A stretch of 5,933 nucleotides of DNA from CAZYMF01 sp964648215 (GTDB lineage Bacteria; Desulfobacterota; Binatia; HRBIN30; JACQVA1): the NCBI GenBank assembly GCA_964648215.1, contig CAZYMF010000265.1, positions 1-5,933 on the forward strand, written 5' to 3'. Below, piece by piece: positions 1 to 5,933 of this stretch. The notes under the pieces were generated by a model. It did no database searches. It saw only the letters and a program-made list of their open reading frames with translations, and was not told where the DNA came from. Position numbers and translations under genes: made by a program. How positions within the stretch are numbered: position 1 is the stretch's first letter; each line of letters begins with the position of its first letter.

Positions 1-920
1 GCCTCGACACCCTGCGCGGCGACGAGGTCGTGGCAGATCGCAATCTCCTGGCTCGACAGGAACCGCCGCAGGCTGTCGCCGAGCCCTTCGCTAACGTCGA
101 CACCGATGCCGTGGCTCTTGCCCTGCCAGGTCGGGTTGTTCGGCAGCAGGTGCAGCGTACGTACTTCGAGGCCGGCCAGAAAGCGGGCGATGCCGGCGAG
201 ATTCGCCGGCGTGTCGGTGATCCCCGGGATCAGCGGTGTGCGGGCGCTCAGCTCGAAGGCGCCGCCGCGGGCGCGCGCGGCCAGTGCGGCGAAGTTCTCG
301 AGCACGATGCGGTTGTCCACGCCGCACCAGCGCCGGTGCTGCGCCGGGTCGATGAGTTTGAGATCCATGTAGACCGCGTCCAGGTGCGGCAGCAGCAAGG
401 CCGTGAAGGCGTCGAGCCGGAAGAAGCCGCAGGTCTCGAGCAGGACGTGAACACCGTTGGCCCGCAGCTCGCGCGCGACTTCCGACACCAACTCCATGTG
501 CAGCGTGGGCTCGCCGCCCGACAGCGTCACCCCGCCGCCGGACGCGTCGTAGAAGGGCTTGTCGCGCAGGACCCGCTCCACGATCTGCTGGCGCGTCATG
601 GGCGCACCGACACGGCGCAACGCCCCGGACGGACAGCCGGCGGCGCACGAGAAACAACTCCTGCACTGCGTGCGGTCCACGCGCGACTCGCCTGCCATCG
701 TGATCGCACCGCTGGAGCAGGTCTCGGAGCAGGTGCCGCACGCGACGCACAGCGACGGGTCCCACGACAGCTCGGCGCCCCGGCTCCTGCTCTCCGGATT
801 GTGACACCAGGCGCACGACAGCGGACAGCCCTTGAAAAAGACCACCGAGCGGATGCCCGGCCCGTCGTCCAGGCTGTTGCCCTTGATCTCGATCACCAGC
901 GTCTGGCAGCGCGCGCTCAT
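1..920 (-). CDS. Glycyl radical enzyme activating enzyme (radical SAM), 3' end cut by window edge
   Basis: This radical SAM protein should reductively cleave S-adenosylmethionine to 5'-deoxyadenosyl radical and abstract hydrogen from the radical glycine of the GRE encoded just upstream. Reading from ATG at 920, 306 codons are open to the left edge with no stop. Residues 32-39 are CPLSCAWC, the CX3CX2C motif binding the SAM [4Fe-4S] cluster. Two ferredoxin-like motifs follow: Cys58/61/64/68 and Cys86/89/92/96 (the latter followed by Pro). This two-cluster insert is typical of activases of non-PFL GREs and absent from short PflA-type activases. SGGEPT (134-139, GGE SAM-binding motif), ETCG (162-165), a YMDLK segment and RTPLIPGITD further on are all standard for the family. 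Activases of this type are about 300-330 residues, so few residues should be missing. GAGGG lies 5 bases before the ATG. The gene starts 23 bp after the GRE stop, so the two are almost certainly co-transcribed. Function is confident; the substrate class of its partner is not. Confidence 0.95.
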   Translation of the reverse strand, partial: MSARCQTLVIEIKGNSLDDGPGIRSVVFFKGCPLSCAWCHNPESRSRGAELSWDPSLCVACGTCSETCSSGAITMAGESRVDRTQCRSCFSCAAGCPSGALRRVGAPMTRQQIVERVLRDKPFYDASGGGVTLSGGEPTLHMELVSEVARELRANGVHVLLETCGFFRLDAFTALLLPHLDAVYMDLKLIDPAQHRRWCGVDNRIVLENFAALAARARGGAFELSARTPLIPGITDTPANLAGIARFLAGLEVRTLHLLPNNPTWQGKSHGIGVDVSEGLGDSLRRFLSSQEIAICHDLVAAQGVE

Positions 921-925
921 GTTCG

Positions 926-930
926 CCCTC
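926..930 (-). promoter_or_regulatory. Ribosome binding site of the activase gene
   Basis: On the minus strand GAGGG precedes the ATG at 920 by 5 bases, inside the 23-bp gap after the GRE stop codon. It supports this start and shows that the activase is translated from its own site in a polycistronic message. Confidence 0.7.
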
Positions 931-943
931 GCCGTGGCGACGT

Positions 944-3900
944 TCAGATGCGGTACTCGGCCCGGCGGATCACCTCGAGCTGCAGGTCGCGCTGAATTCT
1001 GGTGAAGTAGGCCACGTACCCCGAAATGCGCACCATCAGGTCCGGATACAGCTGCGGATTGACCATGGCGTCGCGCAGCACGTCGGTGGTGACGACGTTG
1101 TACTGCACCTGCATCCCGCCCAGTTCGAAGAACGTCTTGGCGTAGCTGGTCATCGTGTCCACTGCCTTCTCGGCGGTGTCGGAAGGGCTGGGCACGATCT
1201 TGACGTTGAAGGCGATGTTGTTGTCCATGTTGCGCGGGTCAAGCCGCGCAACGTCGCGCAGGTTGTCGAGCAGATTCGGCGACGCCAAGGGATGCGGAGT
1301 GAGCCCCGGAGTGAAGGGCTCGCCGGCCAGGCGCCCCGACGGCAGCGCGCCGGTGACGCGCCCGTAGGCGGCGTGGTTGGCCATCGACCACCAACCGACG
1401 GCGTGCAGGCCACCGCGGTAGTTGCTGTACCCGGCGAAGAGCCGCTTGACCATCGCGGTGACGCGATTGGCCATCGCAACGGCATCGTCGCTTCCGGACC
1501 CGAAGCGCGGCACCTCGGTCTTCACCAGCGCGTGCAGCCTGGGGTCGTGGGCGAAGTTGTCGCGCACCGCGCGGTGGAGATCGGCAAAGGATATTCGAGC
1601 GTCGTCGAACACGAGCTTCTTGACGACCATCAGCGAATCGACCACGTCGGCAAGGCCTATCACGGAGACGCCGCTGGAGTTGTACTGCGCCCCGCCGCGG
1701 GTCACGCCGCGGCCCGATTCGACGCATCCGTCCATCAGCGCCGACAGCAACGGTGCCGGCTGGTGGCGCTGGTAGACCTCTCCGAGCTGGTTGTTGCCGA
1801 TCACCGCCTGCTCGACCAGGAAGGCGCACTGCGCCTCGAAGGCGTCCCAGAAGCGCTCGAAGGAAGGAAAGTCGCCGTTCTCGACGACTCCGGTGCGGGG
1901 ACCGAGGTCCCAGTTCATCAGCGGGTGCCGCCCGTCGTTCATCGCCATTTCCAGCGGCGCCACCAGGTTCAGTTCCAGGCTCGAGGTCGCACTGCAGTGG
2001 CGTCCCGGCAAGGACGGCTCGACGCAGCCGGTGGCCACCCAGTCGCGCACGTCCTCGAGCAGCCAGCCATGGGCGACCAGCGCCGCGATCATCGCGTCGT
2101 CGCCGTGCATGCACGGCGTAGCGCCGGTGATGTAGTTGACCTCGCACGCGCGTTTCAGGAACGCGCGGCTGTTGACGCCGGGGCTGAAGCGCACGTGCAC
2201 GTTGGGGTCGTTGAGCGCCAGCAGTTCGGTCACCTTCAGCAGGACGTAGGTCATGTCGTTGACGGCATCCTTGCCCTCGGACGTGACGCCGCCGAGCGTG
2301 ATCGTGCCGTTGGGAGCCGAGCCCGAGTTCTGCCAGTTGCCGACGTCGGGCGTCAGGATCTGGTGACTGGCCTCCTTGAAGAACAGGCAGCCGAGGATCT
2401 CCACGACGCGCTTCACATACGCTTCGCGCTCGGCCGGTGTCGCGAGCCGGTTCATGTCGGCCTCGAAGTACGGTTGCAGGATCTGGTCGAGGCGACCGAA
2501 CATCGGACCGTCGTCGCTGCTTTCCAGGCCGAGGCACACGTCCATCAACGAGATCGCCTGCACGGCTTCGTGCAGGGTCCGGGCCGGCTGTGCCGGCACT
2601 CTCGACAGCACGCGGTGCAACTCCTCGCGCTCGGCGCGGCGCCGCGGGTCGGGCTCGGCGAGCGCGTCTCGCCGGGCCTGCTCGGCCAGGTTGGCGGCGT
2701 AGGCCTCGACGCCTTCCAGGGCGATGGCCATCGCCCGCAGCGTGTCGCGCTTTTCCTGGTCGGCGCCGCCGTCACGCGCCAGCTCGGCCTCGATCTTGCC
2801 GATCAGGCCACGGGTTCCCAGCTTGACGATCTTGTCGTGGCCCGGAGTGGTCTCGCTCATCGAGATCGTCTTCCAGTAGTAGACCGCGAAGAGGCGGTCG
2901 TGGATCTGCACCGGCAGGCCGTTGTCGGTCTGCGCGCGCCACAGTTCGTGCACGTTGCGCCTCATCCAGTACGGGAACACGTGCTTGTGCAGGACCTCGA
3001 TCGTCTCCTCGCTGATCTGGTACGGCATCAGCTCGCGCTGCCCGAACGAGCGCAACTCTCCCCAGCTGTAACAACCGACCGAGAAGGGGTGCGCGACGCA
3101 GCCCGACACCGGGTCTGTGGTGAACGAGCCCGCCACCAGTTCGTCGTCGCGCAGCACCGGACGGCGCCGCTCGAGCACGTACTTGAGGCTCAGCGCTTTG
3201 CGCAGGTTGGGTTCCCACTTGCGGCCCTGCGAGTCCGTCTCGTAACCGTGCTCGAGGTGGAAGTCGGTGAGCAACTGACCGTATTCGTGGCAGACCACCG
3301 CCTCCTTGGCGCGGCCGAAGTACTGCCGGCGGAAAGCTTCGAGGCGCGGGAAATCCTCCAGACCCCAGCGCGACAGGTACGGGTCGTCCAGGTACTTGAC
3401 GCCCGCATCGACACGCTCGCCTCTCAGCCTCTGCACCTTGCGCTGCGGGCGCTCGCTGCGGCACTGCTGCACATCGACGCCGTCGCCGAGGGCGCGGCTC
3501 TCGCGGCGGTGCTCGGCAATCTGCCTGTCCACCGCTTTCTGCTGCTCGCGGCCGAGCACCAGGCTGACGTAGTAGCCAAACAGGCCGACCAGCATGAAGT
3601 TCCCCTCCGGCCGGACGGCGCCCTGGAAGATCATCTTGTAGGCCTCGTCGGGACCCGCCTCGATCTGGCGCGCGATGTCGTGCGAGGACGTGAAGTTGAA
3701 GACGCAGTCGGCGTCGGCCGGGACCTTCGGCAGGACCGAAACGCGGCCGTCGCGGAAACGGATCGCCATCGCCACCACGCCGTCGTCGGATCGGAAACCG
3801 ACGGTGACGTTGATCCACCCCTGGGTGCCGCGCATCTGCCGGCGCAGGACCGGCGTCGTGTTGAAGCGGCCGGCGACGAAGCCGAGGAAGCCGCGCAGCA

Positions 3901-4006
3901 GCATGCGCCGCCTGCCGAGGATCTTCCCACCCACCAGTCGGGACGTGTCCGCCACCAGGCCCGCGTACCCGCGCACTTGCTCACCGATCGTCGCTGCTTC
4001 CGGCAT
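944..4006 (-). CDS. Glycyl radical enzyme (PFL/dehydratase-like) with N-terminal SCP2-like domain
   Basis: The protein has 1020 residues, against about 790-900 for most GREs; the excess is N-terminal. Residues ~55-150 resemble an SCP2 sterol/lipid-carrier domain: a beta-rich stretch with a FRDGRVSVLP hairpin, a DADCVFNFTS strand, a helix ending near a GAVRPEGN turn, and a hydrophobic last helix (137-151). A charged linker follows (~152-203). Residues ~205-1020 are the GRE barrel: YVLERRRPVLRDDELVAGSF near 276-295, TLGGVTSEGKDAVND 570-584, catalytic Cys661 in GCVEP (660-664), LEMAMNDG 685-692, GGAQYN 771-776, FNVKIVPSP 933-941 and the radical site RISGY with Gly996 (codon at 1019-1021). Cys661-x-Glu663 is the pattern of dehydratase and decarboxylase GREs such as choline TMA-lyase, glycerol dehydratase and hydroxyphenylacetate decarboxylase, and differs from the Cys-Cys pair of pyruvate formate-lyase. 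The ATG at 4006 has GGAGGG just upstream; an in-frame ATG at 4135 would add 43 residues that look like leader, without a good ribosome site, and would cross the operator repeats. GRE identity is certain; substrate is unknown, and the SCP2 call is by residue pattern only. Confidence 0.95.
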   Translation of the reverse strand: MPEAATIGEQVRGYAGLVADTSRLVGGKILGRRRMLLRGFLGFVAGRFNTTPVLRRQMRGTQGWINVTVGFRSDDGVVAMAIRFRDGRVSVLPKVPADADCVFNFTSSHDIARQIEAGPDEAYKMIFQGAVRPEGNFMLVGLFGYYVSLVLGREQQKAVDRQIAEHRRESRALGDGVDVQQCRSERPQRKVQRLRGERVDAGVKYLDDPYLSRWGLEDFPRLEAFRRQYFGRAKEAVVCHEYGQLLTDFHLEHGYETDSQGRKWEPNLRKALSLKYVLERRRPVLRDDELVAGSFTTDPVSGCVAHPFSVGCYSWGELRSFGQRELMPYQISEETIEVLHKHVFPYWMRRNVHELWRAQTDNGLPVQIHDRLFAVYYWKTISMSETTPGHDKIVKLGTRGLIGKIEAELARDGGADQEKRDTLRAMAIALEGVEAYAANLAEQARRDALAEPDPRRRAEREELHRVLSRVPAQPARTLHEAVQAISLMDVCLGLESSDDGPMFGRLDQILQPYFEADMNRLATPAEREAYVKRVVEILGCLFFKEASHQILTPDVGNWQNSGSAPNGTITLGGVTSEGKDAVNDMTYVLLKVTELLALNDPNVHVRFSPGVNSRAFLKRACEVNYITGATPCMHGDDAMIAALVAHGWLLEDVRDWVATGCVEPSLPGRHCSATSSLELNLVAPLEMAMNDGRHPLMNWDLGPRTGVVENGDFPSFERFWDAFEAQCAFLVEQAVIGNNQLGEVYQRHQPAPLLSALMDGCVESGRGVTRGGAQYNSSGVSVIGLADVVDSLMVVKKLVFDDARISFADLHRAVRDNFAHDPRLHALVKTEVPRFGSGSDDAVAMANRVTAMVKRLFAGYSNYRGGLHAVGWWSMANHAAYGRVTGALPSGRLAGEPFTPGLTPHPLASPNLLDNLRDVARLDPRNMDNNIAFNVKIVPSPSDTAEKAVDTMTSYAKTFFELGGMQVQYNVVTTDVLRDAMVNPQLYPDLMVRISGYVAYFTRIQRDLQLEVIRRAEYRI

Positions 4007-4009
4007 GTT

Positions 4010-4015
4010 CCCTCC
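4010..4015 (-). promoter_or_regulatory. Ribosome binding site deciding the GRE start
   Basis: On the minus strand GGAGGG is followed by AAC and then the ATG at 4006. It is the only strong Shine-Dalgarno match near any candidate start of the GRE and favours the 1020-residue protein over the longer reading from 4135. The spacing is slightly short (3-4 bases), which is still workable. Confidence 0.75.
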
Positions 4016-4063
4016 GCTGCACTCTTTTCGGGGGTAACCCAAGATACGAGCCAGCAGCGTCGC

Positions 4064-4078
4064 GCCGCGAAACAGCCC
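4064..4078 (-). promoter_or_regulatory. Weak candidate sigma-54 (-24/-12) promoter for the GRE operon
   Basis: On the minus strand GGGC, then TGTTTCGC, then GGC places GG (4077-4076) and GC (4065-4064) ten bases apart, the spacing of a -24/-12 promoter. Only the invariant dinucleotides and one or two other consensus positions match; the usual TGGCAC and TTGC boxes are not well formed. Its geometry is reasonable: about 58 bases upstream of the GRE start and some 65 bp from the centre of the TGCAACA array, which would then lie near -90. I scanned this strand between 4016 and 4142 for GG-N10-GC and this was the only hit. It is listed because a sigma-54 activator is the neighbour; by sequence alone it is weak. 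Confidence 0.22.
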
Positions 4079-4107
4079 CATTTCGGCGCACAGGCCGCAT
4101 TTCGCGG
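4065..4107. repeat. Inverted repeat CCGCGAAA-N27-TTTCGCGG in the divergent intergenic region
   Basis: CCGCGAAA at 4065-4072 is the exact reverse complement of TTTCGCGG at 4100-4107, with 27 bases between. It lies in the untranslated region between the divergent genes and overlaps the weak promoter candidate. It could be a pair of protein half-sites or an RNA stem in the leader. An 8-bp match in GC-rich DNA may also be chance. Confidence 0.3.
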
Positions 4108-4127
4108 TTTCCTTCGAGGTCCGTCGG

Positions 4128-4156
4128 TGCAACAATGTTGCAACAACGCTGCAACA
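4128..4156. promoter_or_regulatory. Operator-like array: three TGCAACA units at 11-bp period with embedded palindromes
   Basis: TGCAACA occurs at 4128-4134, 4139-4145 and 4150-4156, each start exactly 11 bp from the last, close to one helical turn, so all three would face the same side of the DNA. The first unit also forms a perfect inverted repeat with TGTTGCA (4128-4142, 7-bp arms around one A). TGTTGCAACA at 4136-4145 is a perfect 10-bp palindrome. The array is conspicuously AT-richer than its surroundings. It sits between the GRE operon and the divergent sigma-54 activator, as expected for an upstream activating sequence bound by that activator's Fis-type helix-turn-helix, with possible autoregulation. 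The match to a named regulator's consensus is not claimed; the binding protein is inferred from position. Confidence 0.65.
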
Positions 4157-4173
4157 CAGCCGGGGGCCGGACG

Positions 4174-5928
4174 ATGGGCGAAAGCGAGAAGAGGAACACC
4201 GCGATCCCGCTGGGCGAGAACACCCTGCGGCTGCTGGACACGCTCAACATCGGTTTTCTGCACCTGGACATGGACTTCGTCATCCTCGAAGTGAACGAGC
4301 AGGTCCTCGAGAGGTACGGCGGCATCCGCGAGGACCTGGTAGGGCACCACACCCGCGAGTTCCTCAGCGCCGAGGAGTTCGAGCGTCTGGCCGCGATCGA
4401 CGCCGACTTCCTCGAGCGCGGAGTTCGCCACTACCAGTACGAGTTCGTGCTGCGCGCCAAGACCGGCGAGTCCGTGCCGTTCCTGCTCAACACCTCGGTC
4501 AACCTGGACGCGGACGGTGTGCCGGTCTCGACCAACGTGCTGCTGACCGACATCGGCGAGCAGAAGCGCATGCAACGCGAGCTGGCGGAGGCCAACCGTG
4601 CCCTGGCACAGAGCCGTGAAGCGCTGGAGAACGAGAAGAGGACGATCGAGGCGATCTTGTTCGGCATCGGCGACAGCGTCACGATGTTCGACCCGGCCGG
4701 GCGGATCCTGCTGACCAATCCGCTGGGCAGGCAGATCTACGGCAACCGGGACACCCCGCTGCTGGGCGCGCAGACCGACGCCGGCGAAGTCTTGCGCTTC
4801 GAGATCGACGGCGTCGAGCGCCTCTTCACCGGCCGCGTCGAAGTGATCCACGACCGCCAGGGGCGGGTGAGCGCGCGGGCCGAGATCCTCACCGAGGTCA
4901 CCGACCAGATCCGGCTCGAGGAACGCGAAAGCGAGATCCGGCAGATGAAGCGCCGCATCGAGCTGGTCGAGATGGGTACCGACATCGTCGGCCCGAGCCC
5001 GGCGATGCAGCGGGTGCTCGACCGGCTCCTGCGCTGCGCCGAAGTGGAGTCCTCGGTGCTGCTTCTCGGCGAGACCGGCGTGGGCAAGGAACTGGCGGCA
5101 CACGCCATCCACGCCCGCAGCAAGCGGCGCGACCGGCCCCTGGTCGCGGTCAACTGCGGGTCCATCCCCGAGTCGCTGCTCGAGTCGGAGCTGTTCGGTC
5201 ACGAGAAGGGAGCCTTCACCGGCGCCGTGTCGTCGAGGGTCGGCCTGTTTCGCGAGGCCGAGGGCGGCACGCTCTTCCTCGACGAAGTGGGCGACCTCGA
5301 CCCAACCTTCCAGGTGAAGCTCTTGCGCGCGCTGCAGGAGCGCGAGGTGCGCTCGGTCGGCGGCAGCCGCGCCTACCCCTTCGACGTGCGCATCGTCAGT
5401 GCCACCAACCGTGACCTCGCCGACCTGGTTGCCCGCGGGCTGTTCCGCAGCGACCTCTATTTCCGCATCGCGGTGATCCCGGTCGTGATCCCGCCACTGC
5501 GCGAGCGTCGCGAGGACATCCTGCCGCTGGCCGACCACTTCCTGCGCCAGCACAGCGGCCGGGCCGGCGCGACCGCGAAGCGCCTGGACCCGGACGCCAG
5601 CCACCTGTTCCTCGAGTACCCGTGGCCTGGCAACATCCGCGAACTGGCCAACGCGATCGAGTACGCCGTAGCGATGAGCCGGCGCGCCGTGTTGCAGCCC
5701 GGCGACTTCCCGCTGCTGCAATCGGCGCGGCCGGCCGCTCCGGCAAGCGCCCCCTACCCCGCCGCAGGCAACGCCGGCCCGGCGCACCTCAAACCGTGGG
5801 AGACCGAGGAACGGCAGACGATCGCCGAGGCTCTGGCCAGGTACAAGGGAAACCGCAAGAGCGCCGCCGCCCATCTCGGCATGTCGCGAACCACCTTGTG
5901 GCGCAAGATCAAGACCTACAACGTCTGA
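4174..5928 (+). CDS. Sigma-54-dependent transcriptional activator with tandem PAS domains (bEBP)
   Basis: This 584-residue protein is a bacterial enhancer-binding protein that would use ATP to remodel sigma-54 RNA polymerase. Domains in order: PAS ~20-128; a coiled coil ~128-160; a second PAS ~157-243; a short helical linker ~245-268; AAA+ ~269-500; a proline/alanine-rich hinge ~515-538; and a Fis-type helix-turn-helix ~550-580 (RKSAAAHLGMSRTTLWRKI). The AAA+ core has Walker A GETGVGKE (299-306; GETGTGKE is more usual), the sigma-54-contacting GAFTGA loop (346-351), Walker B GGTLFLDE (364-371), SATNRDL (409-415), candidate arginine fingers in FRSDLYFR (424-431) and sensor II PWPGNIREL (483-491). 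There is no receiver domain, so it probably senses a ligand or redox state through the PAS domains without phosphorylation by a kinase. It diverges from the GRE operon, its likely target. ATG 4174 is preferred, with a G-rich stretch at 4162-4170 as a weak ribosome site; an in-frame ATG at 4135 would add 13 residues but lies inside the operator array. Confidence 0.93.
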   Translation: MGESEKRNTAIPLGENTLRLLDTLNIGFLHLDMDFVILEVNEQVLERYGGIREDLVGHHTREFLSAEEFERLAAIDADFLERGVRHYQYEFVLRAKTGESVPFLLNTSVNLDADGVPVSTNVLLTDIGEQKRMQRELAEANRALAQSREALENEKRTIEAILFGIGDSVTMFDPAGRILLTNPLGRQIYGNRDTPLLGAQTDAGEVLRFEIDGVERLFTGRVEVIHDRQGRVSARAEILTEVTDQIRLEERESEIRQMKRRIELVEMGTDIVGPSPAMQRVLDRLLRCAEVESSVLLLGETGVGKELAAHAIHARSKRRDRPLVAVNCGSIPESLLESELFGHEKGAFTGAVSSRVGLFREAEGGTLFLDEVGDLDPTFQVKLLRALQEREVRSVGGSRAYPFDVRIVSATNRDLADLVARGLFRSDLYFRIAVIPVVIPPLRERREDILPLADHFLRQHSGRAGATAKRLDPDASHLFLEYPWPGNIRELANAIEYAVAMSRRAVLQPGDFPLLQSARPAAPASAPYPAAGNAGPAHLKPWETEERQTIAEALARYKGNRKSAAAHLGMSRTTLWRKIKTYNV

Positions 5929-5933
5929 GCGTG

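Noticed and set aside
921..943. Terminator or promoter between the GRE and activase genes
   Set aside because: The gap is only 23 bp, holds the activase ribosome site and shows no hairpin with a T-run.
30..995. Plus-strand open frame of 321 codons across the left end
   Set aside because: It lies opposite the activase, whose cysteine motifs and GGE motif are unmistakable; the plus-strand product has no recognisable features.
4041..4046. Possible sigma-70 -10 box (TATCTT on the minus strand) for the GRE operon
   Set aside because: There is no acceptable -35 hexamer 16-18 bp upstream (that position reads CGCGGC), so it is not supported.
4007..4135. 43-residue N-terminal extension of the GRE from an ATG at 4135
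   Set aside because: It has no ribosome site, overlaps the operator repeats, looks unlike a domain, and the internal ATG at 4006 has a strong GGAGGG.
1292..4294. Very long open frame on the plus strand opposite the GRE gene
   Set aside because: It is antisense to a clear GRE gene, shows no recognisable domain, is rich in Arg/His/Val/Ala as expected of a GC-rich reverse-complement shadow, and would run through the operator and into the regulator gene.
3631..5874. Long open frame on the minus strand opposite the sigma-54 activator
   Set aside because: It is antisense to a protein with intact Walker, GAFTGA and helix-turn-helix motifs, and its composition is that of a shadow frame created by G/C-biased third positions.

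Overview
The window is a compact, GC-rich bacterial locus for a glycyl radical enzyme (GRE). The high GC content, strong G/C third-position bias, Shine-Dalgarno sites and a sigma-54 activator suggest a pseudomonadotal (proteobacterial) or similar Gram-negative host able to live anaerobically. The sequence alone does not allow a confident genus.

Layout: on the minus strand, transcription runs from the middle of the window to the left edge through two genes. The first (944-4006) encodes a 1020-residue GRE whose C-terminal ~820 residues are a complete PFL/dehydratase-type glycyl radical domain (catalytic Cys661 in GCVEP, radical Gly996 in RISGY). The first ~150 residues look like an SCP2-type lipid/sterol-binding domain. 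The second gene begins 23 bp downstream and encodes the matching radical SAM activating enzyme with two extra ferredoxin-like [4Fe-4S] motifs; it runs off the left edge after 306 codons and is probably nearly complete. On the plus strand, divergently transcribed, lies a sigma-54-dependent activator (4174-5928) with two PAS domains, an AAA+ domain and a Fis-type helix-turn-helix.

The 167-bp divergent intergenic region (4007-4173) holds a compact operator-like array, three TGCAACA units at exact 11-bp spacing with embedded palindromes, next to the regulator gene. A weak GG-N10-GC element sits at a suitable distance for a sigma-54 promoter of the GRE operon.

Proposed working: the PAS regulator senses a signal (ligand or redox), binds the repeat array, and switches on the GRE and its activase. 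The activase uses S-adenosylmethionine to place a radical on Gly996, and the GRE then acts on an unidentified substrate. The N-terminal SCP2-like domain hints at a hydrophobic or lipid-like substrate. That fusion, together with its own activase and regulator, is the most unusual feature here and does not match a characterised GRE class that I recognise.
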